A DNA stretch of 64,000 nt, taken from assembly GCF_000155675.2 (NCBI RefSeq), contig NC_020911.1, forward strand, positions 424,501 to 488,500, read 5' to 3'. Made by a program: the position numbers and the translations under genes. The notes under the pieces are model-generated. The model did no database searches. It saw only the letters and a program-made list of their open reading frames with translations, and was not told where the DNA came from. Below are positions 38,229-47,181 of the stretch, in pieces. This DNA comes from Octadecabacter antarcticus 307. GTDB lineage: Bacteria > Pseudomonadota > Alphaproteobacteria > Rhodobacterales > Rhodobacteraceae. Within the stretch, counting starts at the first letter, position 1. The number at the start of each line of letters is the position of its first letter.

Positions 38229-38405
38229 TTATTCCTGTACGATGCACAGGCCTGTTGCCGCGTCTGGTGATAAGCAGTCTTTGTTGACGGTAACGTCCGC
38301 AGTGGGCGGGAACGACAAGTTTGGAAGCGAAAAAGTGATGCCGCCAGCGGTTGCGGATGTAGCAAGCATAAGGGTCGTTGCGGTGATAAGTGCGATGCGT
38401 TTCAT
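38229..38405 (-). CDS. Small secreted protein
   Basis: 58 aa. A clear signal peptide (MKRIALITATTLMLATSATA) is followed by a short mature part with two Cys (NKDCLSPDAATGLC) that could form a disulfide. No family recognised. Its ATG at 38405 follows GGAACG and faces a TetR-type palindrome at 38444-38456. Located between tetR and mbfA; transcribed toward tetR. Confidence 0.6.
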   Translation of the reverse strand: MKRIALITATTLMLATSATAGGITFSLPNLSFPPTADVTVNKDCLSPDAATGLCIVQE

Positions 38406-38443
38406 GATGCGTTCCTTTCAAAGTGAACTTGATTTTCAACCAT

Positions 38444-38456
38444 CTAAACCGTTTAG
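38444..38456. promoter_or_regulatory. Operator-like palindrome upstream of the small secreted protein
   Basis: CTAAACCGTTTAG, a perfect palindrome around the central C, 39 bp before the ATG. Confidence 0.6.
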
Positions 38457-38469
38457 TTTAGCTTGCAAG

Positions 38470-38499
38470 CATTAAATGAACCGATCGGTTCACTTAATG
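38470..38499. promoter_or_regulatory. 30-bp palindrome upstream of mbfA
   Basis: CATTAA and TTAATG flank the perfect 16-mer TGAACCGATCGGTTCA (38477-38492). The half-site GAACCG is shared with the other two operators, so it is a third candidate TetR site, here for mbfA and possibly the divergent gene too. Confidence 0.6.
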
Positions 38500-38528
38500 G
38501 GGTTGAACCTGCACAAAAGTGAAGTACA

Positions 38529-38543
38529 TTAGAACTGTTCTAA
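38529..38543. promoter_or_regulatory. Iron control element (ICE/Irr box) upstream of mbfA
   Basis: TTAGAACTGTTCTAA is a perfect palindrome matching TTAGAA-N3-TTCTAA of Irr sites. It ends 14 bp before the ATG at 38558, which is why I reject the ORF start at 38519: the operator would then be coding. Confidence 0.75.
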
Positions 38544-38557
38544 TAATGAGGTTCACC

Positions 38558-39535
38558 ATGATCCCTGGAGTATCAAGCAGAAAGCGGTTCTCTGACCTCG
38601 CCGAGCAAGAGGTTCTCGCGCTCGCTATTTCGTCAGAAGAAGACGACGCGCAGATATACCGCAGCTACGCGCATCGTCTGCGCGACGACTTCCCGGCCTC
38701 AGCTGCGATATTTGATGGAATGGCCGTTGAGGAAGACGAACATCGCCGCCGCCTCATCGACTTGCACCAGTCCCGCTTTGGCGACACTATTCCTCTGATC
38801 CGGCGTGAACATGTCGCTGGATTTTACGCGCGTCGCCCCGTTTGGCTTATCGAAAACCTCGGCCTTGATCGCATTCGCGACGAGGCCCGCCAAATGGAAC
38901 GCGACGCGCAACGTTTCTACGAAATGGCTGCTAAAAATACGACCGATGCGGCAACCCGCAAACTGTTAGGCGACCTCGCCATGGCCGAGGCGGGCCATTC
39001 GCAGCGGGCGGGTGAACTGGTGGATGAAAAAGTCAGCACCGATGCCGACATGGAAGAAAAAGACGCAGCACACCGCCAATTCATTTTGACGTGGGTACAA
39101 CCGGGGTTGGCCGGGTTGATGGACGGGTCCGTCTCAACGCTCGCGCCGATCTTTGCGGTCGCATTTGCAACGCAAAACACGTGGACGACATTTCTTGTCG
39201 GCCTTGCCGCCAGCATCGGCGCGGGCATTTCCATGGGCTTTACCGAAGCCGCCAGTGACGATGGTCAAATTTCAGGGCGCGGCGCGCCGTGGAAACGCGG
39301 CGTTGCGTCCGGAGTGATGACGACGCTTGGTGGTCTGGGACACGCGATGCCGTATCTTATCACCGACTTCTGGACGGCGACAGTTATCGCCATCATCGTG
39401 GTGTTCGTCGAACTATGGGCCATTGCGTGGATCCAAAACCGTTACATGCAAACGCCATTCTTTCGCGCGGCTTTTCAGGTTGTCCTTGGGGGTGCGCTGG
39501 TTCTGGCGGCCGGTGTGATCATCGGCAGTGGGTAG
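38558..39535 (+). CDS. mbfA: Ferritin-like/VIT iron exporter MbfA
   Basis: 325 aa. An N-terminal ferritin-like (erythrin) domain has paired acidic metal sites (ISSEEDDAQIYRSYA, MAVEEDEHRRRL, LAMAEAGHSQRA), then the VIT1/CCC1 membrane domain (LAGLMDGSVSTLAPIFAVAFA, four or five helices). MbfA lowers cellular iron and protects against peroxide. ATG 38558 has TGAGG 7 nt upstream; 38546 is the alternative. An Irr-type ICE box and a TetR-type palindrome lie directly upstream, so iron and a second signal probably control it. Confidence 0.9.
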   Translation: MIPGVSSRKRFSDLAEQEVLALAISSEEDDAQIYRSYAHRLRDDFPASAAIFDGMAVEEDEHRRRLIDLHQSRFGDTIPLIRREHVAGFYARRPVWLIENLGLDRIRDEARQMERDAQRFYEMAAKNTTDAATRKLLGDLAMAEAGHSQRAGELVDEKVSTDADMEEKDAAHRQFILTWVQPGLAGLMDGSVSTLAPIFAVAFATQNTWTTFLVGLAASIGAGISMGFTEAASDDGQISGRGAPWKRGVASGVMTTLGGLGHAMPYLITDFWTATVIAIIVVFVELWAIAWIQNRYMQTPFFRAAFQVVLGGALVLAAGVIIGSG

Positions 39536-39573
39536 TGCTTTTGCCTCGTGCGATGTGATGTTAACGCTGTGGC

Positions 39574-40497
39574 ATGATAGAAATATTTCTCCAGACTTTG
39601 CCGTTTTTTGCACTGATTGGCCTGGGCTACGGCGCGGGGCGGTCTGGCTTTTTCACGCCCGAAGCCACGGCGTACCTCACGAAATTCGTCTTCTATTTTG
39701 CGCTGTCGGCAATGCTGTTCAAGTTCTCGGCGAACCTGTCCCTCAATGAAATCTTCGACTGGCCGTTCGTGCTTGCCTACCTTTGGGGAACGATGTTCAT
39801 CTACCTCATCGCGACAGGCGTGGCACTGCTGCGCAAACGTGGCATCGAAGAAGCCGCGATTGAAGCCCAATGCGCCGTCATCGGCAACGTCGGGTTTCTT
39901 GGTATACCGATGTTGGTGCTGCTTTTGGGCGAAAAGGCCATTGGGCCTGTTATGTTGGTCCTCGCCGTGGATCTTATTGTATTTGGCTCGCTTATCGTGA
40001 TCCTTATTACGGGATCGCGCGACGGGCGGATGTCGCTAGGCGTTTTGCGGACCGTTGGTGTCGGATTGCTGAAAAACCCGATGATCGTTTCCATCTCGCT
40101 CGGCCTTATCGTGTCATCTATTGGCCTGCCGGTCCCGAAGCCTGCGAATGAATTCCTGTCCCTCCTTGGCGCCGCCGCCACACCCGGTGCGCTGTTCGCG
40201 ATCGGCGCGTCCCTCGCGACAAAGTCTGCTGAGCGTATTATTGTTGCGGGCTGGCTGTCGTTTGCCAAACTGGTCTTGCACCCTGCCGCTGTCGCTTTTG
40301 CTGCACTTGTGATGTTTCCGGTAGACGCATACGCGGCGGGCGTCATGATCGCAGCTGCTGCCTTGCCCGTGGCGGGAAATGTCTACATCCTTGCGCAACA
40401 CTACGGGGTCGCCCCATCGCGGGTGTCGGCGTCAATTCTGATTTCCACCGCATTCAGCGTTATCACGGTGTCCGCCGTAATTGCCGCCGTCACCTGA
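39574..40497 (+). CDS. AEC-family (auxin efflux carrier type) transporter
   Basis: 307 aa with ten predicted helices arranged as two five-helix halves; FALIGLGYGAGRSGFF and the central ASIGLPVPKPANEFLSLLGAAATPGALFAIGASLA match Mem_trans. Family members export organic acids or auxin-like compounds. Its end overlaps the next ORF's longest reading but not its likely start, 13 bp later. Confidence 0.9.
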   Translation: MIEIFLQTLPFFALIGLGYGAGRSGFFTPEATAYLTKFVFYFALSAMLFKFSANLSLNEIFDWPFVLAYLWGTMFIYLIATGVALLRKRGIEEAAIEAQCAVIGNVGFLGIPMLVLLLGEKAIGPVMLVLAVDLIVFGSLIVILITGSRDGRMSLGVLRTVGVGLLKNPMIVSISLGLIVSSIGLPVPKPANEFLSLLGAAATPGALFAIGASLATKSAERIIVAGWLSFAKLVLHPAAVAFAALVMFPVDAYAAGVMIAAAALPVAGNVYILAQHYGVAPSRVSASILISTAFSVITVSAVIAAVT

Positions 40498-40510
40498 TAG
40501 AAAGCCCGCC

Positions 40511-41206
40511 ATGACCAATGCACTCCCAACCTATCAGGCCCTGCCACTGCCCGACCGCAGCGATTATGACGATGCCAAAATGCTGGCTGAGGCAGAACAG
40601 TTCTACGCTCATGTCAAAACCCGTCACTCGATTCGTGAATACATCGACAAACCTGTCCCAAAACCCATTATTGAAGCCTGCGTTCTAGCCGCGGCAACCG
40701 CCCCAAGTGGTGCAAACCAGCAGCCTTGGTATTTTGTGGCAATCAGCGATCCCGCGATGAAATCCGCAATTCGAAAAGCTGCTGAGGACGAGGAAGAAAA
40801 ATTCTACAGCGGTGCTGGTGGCGATGCATGGCTGAAAGCGCTGGAACCGATTGGCACTGACGCGTCCAAACCACACCTTGATATCGCGCCGTGGCTGATC
40901 GTGGTTTTCGCCCAACGCTGGGGTGAAAGGGACGGCGTGCGGGTGAAACATTACTACGTCCCGGAAAGTGTTGGAATTGCAACGGGGATGCTGATTACGG
41001 CGTTGCACACTGCCGGACTTTCATGCCTCACACATACGCCCAACCCGATGAAATTTCTCAATGAACTTTGCGCCCGCCCAGAGAGTGAAAAGCCTATCAT
41101 GATCCTTGCTGTGGGGCACCCCGCCGACACTGCCACAGTGCCGGCCATTGCGAAAAAGAAGAAGGGATTAACAGAAATCCTGACCACATATGAAGGTGAT
41201 GCTTAA
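40511..41206 (+). CDS. Nitroreductase-family protein
   Basis: 231-aa FMN-dependent oxidoreductase. FMN-binding RHSIREYIDKP and PSGANQQPWYF are at residues about 38-80, with the glycine-containing VPESVGIATGMLITALH later. ATG 40511 is preceded by AAAG; the ORF start at 40481 lies inside the preceding gene. The TAA overlaps the ATG of fghA (TAATG), so the two are coupled. Substrate unknown. Confidence 0.9.
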   Translation: MTNALPTYQALPLPDRSDYDDAKMLAEAEQFYAHVKTRHSIREYIDKPVPKPIIEACVLAAATAPSGANQQPWYFVAISDPAMKSAIRKAAEDEEEKFYSGAGGDAWLKALEPIGTDASKPHLDIAPWLIVVFAQRWGERDGVRVKHYYVPESVGIATGMLITALHTAGLSCLTHTPNPMKFLNELCARPESEKPIMILAVGHPADTATVPAIAKKKKGLTEILTTYEGDA

Positions 41207-42033
41207 TGGAAATCTTATCAGAAAACCAATGCTTTGGCGGCGTGCAGGGTGTCTATAAACACCGATCAACTGCCACTGGAACCGACATGACCTTTGCGGT
41301 TTTTCTACCCGCTGAAGCCGCCGACGGACCCGTGCCGGTACTGTGGTTTCTGTCGGGTCTGACCTGCACCCATGACAACGCCATGACCAAAGCAGGCGCG
41401 CAGGCGTGGGCTGCCGAACAAGGAATTGCAGTGGTTTTTCCCGACACGTCCCCGCGCGGTGACGGTGTTCCGAATGACGACGCTTTTGACCTTGGCCAAG
41501 GCGCTGGATTCTACGTCGACGCGACCGAGGCGACGTGGTCCGAACATTTCAAAATGTGGACCTACACAACGGAGGAACTGCCTGCCCTGATCGGTGAAAA
41601 CTTTGCTGTCGACTTGACCCGCCAATCTATCACTGGCCATTCCATGGGCGGACACGGCGCGCTGACGATGGCGATGGCACTGCCCGGGCGGTTCCGGTCT
41701 GTGTCCGCCTTTGCGCCAATCTGTAACCCGACCCAAAGCGATTGGGGACGCAAACAATTTACGGCCTATTTGGGCGATGAGGCAAACTGGGGGCCGCATG
41801 ACGCGACATTACTGATGCAGGGTGGCGGGTTTGACGGGCCCATGCTTATCGACACGGGAACGGATGATCAATTCTGGGATTTGCTCGGCACTGAGGCCTT
41901 CGCCACTGCGATGACCGCCAAGCGGCAGCCCGGTCTGTTACGCCTGCAAAAAGGCTATGATCACAGCTATTTCTTCATCTCAACATTCATGGAAGATCAC
42001 GTGAACTTCCATGCAGAAGCGCTTTGGGCATGA
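41206..42033 (+). CDS. fghA: S-formylglutathione hydrolase
   Basis: 275 aa esterase-D-family enzyme that hydrolyses S-formylglutathione in glutathione-dependent formaldehyde oxidation. Nucleophile Ser in GHSMGGHGA (about residue 148), the early oxyanion-hole [10 protein letters not shown] and late GYDHSYFFI His are present. Length fits the family. Formaldehyde-oxidising partners are not in the window. Confidence 0.96.
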   Translation: MEILSENQCFGGVQGVYKHRSTATGTDMTFAVFLPAEAADGPVPVLWFLSGLTCTHDNAMTKAGAQAWAAEQGIAVVFPDTSPRGDGVPNDDAFDLGQGAGFYVDATEATWSEHFKMWTYTTEELPALIGENFAVDLTRQSITGHSMGGHGALTMAMALPGRFRSVSAFAPICNPTQSDWGRKQFTAYLGDEANWGPHDATLLMQGGGFDGPMLIDTGTDDQFWDLLGTEAFATAMTAKRQPGLLRLQKGYDHSYFFISTFMEDHVNFHAEALWA

Positions 42034-42058
42034 ACAGCGTCGCACCAAAGGTGCGCCC

Positions 42059-42508
42059 GTGATTTACATCGACGCGGATGCCTGCCCCGTAAAGGCCGAG
42101 GTCGAGAAAGTCGGTACGCGTCACGGCGTGCGGATTTTCGTTGTGTCCAACGGTGGACTGCGACCATCACAGAACCCGCTGGTTGAAACGGTGATCGTTC
42201 CTGATGGCCCAGATGTCGCCGACATGTGGATCGCAGATCGCGCGGTCACGGGCGATGTGGTCATCACCGGCGACATTCCCTTAGCTGCCAAATGCGTTGC
42301 AGCGGGCGCGCGCGTGCTGAAACACAACGGCGAGGCCTTGACGCAAGCTAATATTGGCAATGTCCTCGCGACGCGTGATCTGATGACAGACATCCGCGCT
42401 GCGGATCCATTTCGACAGGGCGGCGGCAAGGCCTTTTCAAAATCCGACAGGTCCCGTTTTCTGGATGCGCTGGAACGAGAGTTGCGCACGGCCAAAGTAA
42501 CCAAATGA
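42059..42508 (+). CDS. YaiI/YqxD (DUF188, UPF0178) family protein
   Basis: 149 aa starting at GTG 42059 ([17 protein letters not shown]), preceded by AAAGGTG. The family hallmarks D-A-D-A-C-P and [20 protein letters not shown] are present, suggesting a PIN-like fold. The ORF's ATG 42011 lies inside fghA. Function unknown in any species. Confidence 0.85.
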   Translation: MIYIDADACPVKAEVEKVGTRHGVRIFVVSNGGLRPSQNPLVETVIVPDGPDVADMWIADRAVTGDVVITGDIPLAAKCVAAGARVLKHNGEALTQANIGNVLATRDLMTDIRAADPFRQGGGKAFSKSDRSRFLDALERELRTAKVTK

Positions 42509-42524
42509 GTGGAGAATTCCCAAG

Positions 42525-43145
42525 ATGACCGTCCGCGCCGTTCTGTTCGACATTGGAAACGTGCTGATTGAGTGGCAGCCAGTGCGATTTTTCGACCGTG
42601 TGATCGGTGTAGATCGGCGGGTCGCATTTTTCGCAGGGGCCCCGATACTGAATATGAACGAGCGCGTTGACGCAGGTGAGAATTTTCAAGATTCCGTGGC
42701 GGAAATGATCGCCGCACATTCGGATTGGACTGATGAACTTGCCCTATGGCGGGACCGTTGGATCGAAATGCCATCACCCGTAATTGATCATGCCGTGCGT
42801 CTGTTGCGCGCCCTACGCCGCGCACGGCGTCCGGTCTTTGCATTGTCGAATTTTGGGAATGAGACGTTTGAAATTGCAGTGTGCAATTACCCGTTCCTAG
42901 ACGAGTTTGACCGTCGGTTTATTTCGGCAGAATTAGGGATGAGTAAGCCAAAAATTTATATATATCAGCGGGTTGAGGATGAGTGCGGCATCCAGCAGGA
43001 TGCACTGCTGTTCACAGATGATCGTCCAGAAAACATCGCCGCTGCGCAGGAACGTGGTTGGCGAACCCATCTTTTTGATGGCCCCGATGGCTGGGCCGCG
43101 CGCCTTGTTCGCGAAGGTCTATTAACAACGGAGGCTGCTGTATGA
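42525..43145 (+). CDS. HAD-superfamily hydrolase
   Basis: 206 aa. Nucleophile Asp in VLFDIGNVLIEW, motif II ALSNFG, Lys in GMSKPKIYIYQ and acidic motif IV FTDDRPENIAAA, with an alpha-helical cap. HAD-IA phosphatase/haloacid dehalogenase type; substrate unknown. The stop overlaps the next ATG (ATGA), so translation is coupled. Confidence 0.92.
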   Translation: MTVRAVLFDIGNVLIEWQPVRFFDRVIGVDRRVAFFAGAPILNMNERVDAGENFQDSVAEMIAAHSDWTDELALWRDRWIEMPSPVIDHAVRLLRALRRARRPVFALSNFGNETFEIAVCNYPFLDEFDRRFISAELGMSKPKIYIYQRVEDECGIQQDALLFTDDRPENIAAAQERGWRTHLFDGPDGWAARLVREGLLTTEAAV

Positions 43146-44053
43146 CGCATATGATCCCATTTGAGGACGGTCAAATCGGACTTGATTGGCTCGCCTTGAC
43201 CGACGCGTTGGCGGACGGGCATTCACGGCCTAAGGCAAATGTCGAAGACGTGTTTATGTACCGCGGTGGCGACACGTTGCTGAACCGGTCTGCGTGGATC
43301 GACGGCATGGGCCTTGCAATCAAATGCGCGACAATTTTTCCAGCCAACAAGGTCGCTGGCAACCCGATGGTCAACGGCGCGGTAAATTTGTTTTCTGACG
43401 ACGACGGCAAACTTGAGGCGATATTGGATTTCCATCTTGTTACCAAATGGAAAACTGCGGCTGACAGCCTATTGGCAGCGCGGCGATTGGCGCGCCCCGA
43501 CAGTAAGCATATTCTAATCGTGGGCGCAGGCACTGTCGGACGTTCGCTTTGGCAAGCGTATTCGGCGGCGTTTCCATACGCGGAATTTTCTGTCTGGAAC
43601 CGGTCCCCCGATGGTGCAGAACAGTTCGCAAAAGACTGCGACGGTGTGACCGTCGCGACCGATTTGGAGGCGGCAGTAAGGGCTGCAGATATTGTGACGT
43701 CCGCCACCATGACCACCCAGCCTGTGTTGCACGGTGCGTGGTTCCAGCCGGGGCAACATATTGATTTAATTGGGGCATACCGCCCTGACATGCGCGAAGT
43801 CGACGATGAAGCCCTGCTGTGCGCGCGGGTTTTTGTCGACAGTTACGCCACAACGATGAACCACATCGGAGAGCTGAAAATCCCGCTTGCGGCTGGTGTG
43901 ATTTCGCCCGACCACATTGTTGCCGAATACTATGAGCTGGATAAGTTTAAACGTGGATCAAGCGACGAAATTACGTTGTTCAAAAATGGTGGCGGCGCGC
44001 ATCTTGATTTGATGACGAGTCGCTATATTCTGGATGTCTGGAAAGGGTGCTAG
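43142..44053 (+). CDS. Ornithine cyclodeaminase/mu-crystallin family protein
   Basis: 303 aa. Substrate-side Arg-rich N-terminal part and Rossmann motif ILIVGAGTVGRSLW (about residue 122) fit the OCD/mu-crystallin family (NAD(P)-dependent deamination or imine reduction). NRSPDGAEQFAKD follows as the acidic dinucleotide edge. Overlaps the HAD gene upstream. True substrate not determinable. Confidence 0.9.
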   Translation: MTHMIPFEDGQIGLDWLALTDALADGHSRPKANVEDVFMYRGGDTLLNRSAWIDGMGLAIKCATIFPANKVAGNPMVNGAVNLFSDDDGKLEAILDFHLVTKWKTAADSLLAARRLARPDSKHILIVGAGTVGRSLWQAYSAAFPYAEFSVWNRSPDGAEQFAKDCDGVTVATDLEAAVRAADIVTSATMTTQPVLHGAWFQPGQHIDLIGAYRPDMREVDDEALLCARVFVDSYATTMNHIGELKIPLAAGVISPDHIVAEYYELDKFKRGSSDEITLFKNGGGAHLDLMTSRYILDVWKGC

Positions 44054-44055
44054 AT

Positions 44056-44985
44056 ATGCTGGGTTGGGTGTTTCCGCTGCTGGTTATAGGTGGATTGGCG
44101 ATGCTGCCTTGGCTGGCTGAAAGCCGACGACATTCGGTGGATTTTTTTCGTGAAAAAGCACCCGGTCGGTTTGCCAAGCTCAGCCAAGGTGTCACGCATT
44201 ATCAATGGCTTGGTGGTGTGCGAGGGCCAGTTGTTGTCTGTATTCACGGACTCACGACACCCAGTCCGGTCTGGTATGCGATCGCGGGGGGGCTGGCAAA
44301 ATTGGGCCACCGCGTGCTGGTTTATGACCTGTATGGACGTGGCTTTTCGGATGCGCCGCGCGGGGCGCAGGATGCTGAATTCTTTACGACGCAATTGGCC
44401 GACCTTTTGGATCATCAGGGGCTGACAAAGGACGTCACACTGATGGGATATTCTATGGGCGGTTCGATCGCGACGCATTTTGCGGCGGCCCACCCAAACT
44501 GCATCAGACGCCTCATTTTACTAGCGTCGGGCGGGATGTGGCTGCGCGAGGATAAGGTGACAGAACTGAGCCGTGAAACCCCGGTTCTTGGTGACTGGTT
44601 GCATGCTGTTATCGGGGCGCGCAGGGACCGGCAGGCGCTTCGCAGACAGCTGGGTCAAGTATTTGATGTTGAAAAAATTATTGAACTTCAGCTGGCAGAG
44701 TACCAGAGTCAGGGATTTCTTCGGTCCGTCCTTTCAAGTCGGCGAAATATGCTGGCAGACTTTCAGGAAGACCAACATCGAACCATCGGGCGTGCGGATA
44801 TTTCAGTAATCGGGATCTGGGCCGAAAGGGACGAAGTGATCCCACTGAAATCACTTGGGACATTGACGCAATGGAACCGCAGCGTGCGCCAAGAGGTGAT
44901 CCCCGATGCGGACCACAGCGTTGGATTTACCCACGCCACACAGATCGTCAAAGTGCTGCGCGACGTGCTGCGTGAGGACGCATAA
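44056..44985 (+). CDS. Alpha/beta hydrolase, membrane anchored
   Basis: 309 aa. An N-terminal hydrophobic anchor (WVFPLLVIGGLAMLPWL) precedes the hydrolase: VVCIHGLTTPSPVWY oxyanion region, nucleophile Ser in LMGYSMGGSIA, Asp in IWAERDEVIP and His in DADHSVGF. ATG 44056 lies 2 nt after the preceding stop. Substrate unknown. Confidence 0.9.
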   Translation: MLGWVFPLLVIGGLAMLPWLAESRRHSVDFFREKAPGRFAKLSQGVTHYQWLGGVRGPVVVCIHGLTTPSPVWYAIAGGLAKLGHRVLVYDLYGRGFSDAPRGAQDAEFFTTQLADLLDHQGLTKDVTLMGYSMGGSIATHFAAAHPNCIRRLILLASGGMWLREDKVTELSRETPVLGDWLHAVIGARRDRQALRRQLGQVFDVEKIIELQLAEYQSQGFLRSVLSSRRNMLADFQEDQHRTIGRADISVIGIWAERDEVIPLKSLGTLTQWNRSVRQEVIPDADHSVGFTHATQIVKVLRDVLREDA

Positions 44986-45366
44986 TCGCCGCCGAAATTG
45001 CACAACCAAACCCCGTTCCTACCCCCTAGTCCACCATTGGCACACAGGTGGCACATCGCGTACACAGGCTGTGCACAACCTGTATGCACACTTTTTGATT
45101 TAGACCGCGCTGACGAATGGCGTTGCGCAGTCTTTGCGGATTGGCAGATGCACGATGCCAGAAAGCGTGTCCATTTAACGCAGCCCATAGATATGCGTGA
45201 CGAGCCCGCTTCACGACTTGGCTGATGGATTATTTGAATTCCAGTTTGAACGCTGCCGCCGGGCGTCCAAAGGCGCGACATTGGGGATGAGTTGAATTGG
45301 TATTTTTGAACCAAAGAAGCCGCGACGTGGATTGCGGGGCACGGTTGGTCTGCGTAACAAGGCCGG
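44986..45366. other. 381-bp intergenic region with palindrome
   Basis: No open frame here has recognisable protein content on either strand. It contains the 20-bp near-palindrome at 45064-45083 and two short repeats of CACAGG nearby. The zapE ATG follows directly. Confidence 0.5.
45064..45083. repeat. 20-bp near-palindrome, copy 2
   Basis: ACAGGCTGTGCACAACCTGT, identical to copy 1 at 3920-3939 except one base. Both lie in intergenic gaps. Confidence 0.6.
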
Positions 45367-46440
45367 ATGGGAACGGTTCAAGACACATATCAAGCCCGCG
45401 TGGATTCGGGAGCGTTGCAGGATGATCCGGTGCAGCGGGCGGCATTGGCGTCGCTGGAACGTGTGCGGGTGGCAGTTCTAGATGTGCCAGATGCCCCCAA
45501 GGACGGATGGTTTCGTAAGGCGACCCCAGTCGTTGGCCCGAAGGGGTTGTACATGTGGGGCGGTGTCGGGCGTGGGAAATCCATGTTGATGGATCTGTTG
45601 TATGACACGATCGAGATGCCCAAGCAGCGCAGTCATTTTCATGCGTTTATGCAGTGGGTCCACGGTGCCATCGCCGATGCGCGCAAAAATGGCGTCGAGG
45701 ATGCAATTGCGCCAGTGGCGGCGGATCTGGCGGGGCGTGTCCGGTTTCTGGCATTCGACGAGATGCAAATCAGTGACATTACGGATGCGATGATCGTGGG
45801 GCGATTGTTTGAGGCGCTTTTTGCCGCCGGTGTGGTGGTTGTGACCACATCGAACCGTGTGCCCGATGATCTTTACGAGAATGGGCTGAACCGCCAGCAC
45901 TTTTTGCCATTTATTGCTCTGCTCAAGGATCGGATGGAGGTGCATGAACTGGCGAGTGAGGTAGATTATCGTCAATCGGTTCTTGCAGGATCGCCCAGCT
46001 ATTTCACACCCAATGACGCAAATGCATGGGTGGGGATCGAGGCTGTTTGGCAGAAGCTGACCAAAGGCGAGGCCGCGCCGCTGACGTTGTGGGTGAACGG
46101 GCGCGATGTTGTGATTCCGGCGTTTGCCAATGGTGTTGCGCGGGCAAAGTTTCGTGATTTGTGCGGGGTGTTTCTGGGGGCGGCGGATTATCTGGCGTTG
46201 GCGGATGCGGCGCGAGTTTTGGTGCTTGAGGATATCCCACGACTGGGGCGGTCGAATTTCAATGAGGCAAAGCGGTTTGTGACGTTGATCGACACGCTTT
46301 ATGAGGGGCGTGTGCAGTTGATTGCGTCCGCAGCGGCGGAGCCTGAAATGTTGTATCTTGAGGGTGAGGGCGTGTTCGAATTTGAACGCACCGCCAGCCG
46401 ACTGCGCGAAATGCAGGGCGCGGACTGGGCCAAAGTCTAG
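45367..46440 (+). CDS. zapE: Cell-division AFG1-like ATPase ZapE
   Basis: 357 aa AAA+ ATPase. Walker A GLYMWGGVGRGKSMLMDLL at about residue 60 and Walker B FLAFDEMQ follow the family order; sensor-like TTSNRVPDDLY is present. ZapE destabilises the FtsZ ring in E. coli. ATG 45367 has GGCCGG upstream only. The stop is 7 bp from the convergent LysM pseudogene. Confidence 0.93.
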   Translation: MGTVQDTYQARVDSGALQDDPVQRAALASLERVRVAVLDVPDAPKDGWFRKATPVVGPKGLYMWGGVGRGKSMLMDLLYDTIEMPKQRSHFHAFMQWVHGAIADARKNGVEDAIAPVAADLAGRVRFLAFDEMQISDITDAMIVGRLFEALFAAGVVVVTTSNRVPDDLYENGLNRQHFLPFIALLKDRMEVHELASEVDYRQSVLAGSPSYFTPNDANAWVGIEAVWQKLTKGEAAPLTLWVNGRDVVIPAFANGVARAKFRDLCGVFLGAADYLALADAARVLVLEDIPRLGRSNFNEAKRFVTLIDTLYEGRVQLIASAAAEPEMLYLEGEGVFEFERTASRLREMQGADWAKV

Positions 46441-46447
46441 CCGTGGA

Positions 46448-47097
46448 TTAAGCGTCCAGTTGCGGAATGACGAGGCGCTGGCCGACGCGGATGCGATCAG
46501 GGCTGGAAAGCAAGCCCCTGTTGGAGTCAAAGATCGTCGTGTATTGGCCAATCACACCATAAAATTTGATCGAAATCGCGCCGAGGCTGTCGCCGTGTTG
46601 CACCGTACAAAGCCGCGCTTTGATTTCATCGGTCGCGCGCTGAATGACACGGACTTCCATGCCCGCCTTGTTGTTTGGGGTGACGTCAGGAATTGACGGT
46701 GTGGGGCCGTCGGCCGCAATCTGGGCCTGCGTGACGATGTTGTTGAGCAGCACAAACGTATCCACGCGGCCATCCGATGTGACCAGAATTTCAGGCACAG
46801 CGACGTCGCCAGACGCGGCGGCAGTGTTGACGATCAGGTCGATGTTTTCATCGCTTTTGCTTTCGCTTTCGCTTTCGCTTTCGCTTTCGCTTTCGCTTTC
46901 GCTTTCGCTTTCGCCTGCGCGCAGGGCGGCGACAACGATTTCTTCAAGCGTGTTGCGTTCTTCAAGGATGGATTTCTGACCGGTTACAGCTTCGATTCCT
47001 GCAAGGATATCGGACGTGGATTGCTGCTGGGCCTGGCTGTTGGTGGTGACAGGCCCAAGGCCTGAAAACCAAGCTCGGCCAGGACGTTGTCGGTCAT
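46448..47097 (-). pseudogene. LysM-domain protein with SE-repeat linker, frameshifted
   Basis: The C-terminal 100 residues end in a LysM module (CTVQHGDSLGAISIKFYG...SPDRIRVGQRLVIP). Upstream in frame come a 9-unit Ser-Glu repeat and a helical region. The ATG at 47097 is in another frame; one base missing from an A4 run at 47065-47068 would join them. No start codon precedes the LysM part in its own frame except GTG 46798. No signal peptide is recoverable, so the N-terminus is lost or altered. Confidence 0.7.
46859..46912. repeat. Hexanucleotide tandem repeat (GCTTTC)9
   Basis: Nine perfect copies of GCTTTC (minus strand AGCGAA or GAAAGC), coding an alternating Ser-Glu linker in the LysM pseudogene. 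In-frame copy-number change by slippage is possible. Confidence 0.9.
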
Positions 47098-47181
47098 ATC
47101 TGACAGGAGGGTGTCATCGGTGCTTGGGTTGGCCACGTCAACGCGGCGGGGGGCCTGTACCAACCCTGTCCGGATCGACGG

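Noticed and set aside
38203..38439. 78-codon minus ORF downstream of mbfA operators
   Set aside because: Another frame at 38229-38405 has a clean signal peptide and better start; this one is its shadow.
45478..46551. 357-codon minus-strand ORF opposite zapE
   Set aside because: Antisense to zapE; low-complexity, no domain, no ribosome site.
46859..46912. Tandem repeat as a CRISPR array
   Set aside because: The unit is 6 bp without spacers and codes for Ser-Glu; no cas genes are present.
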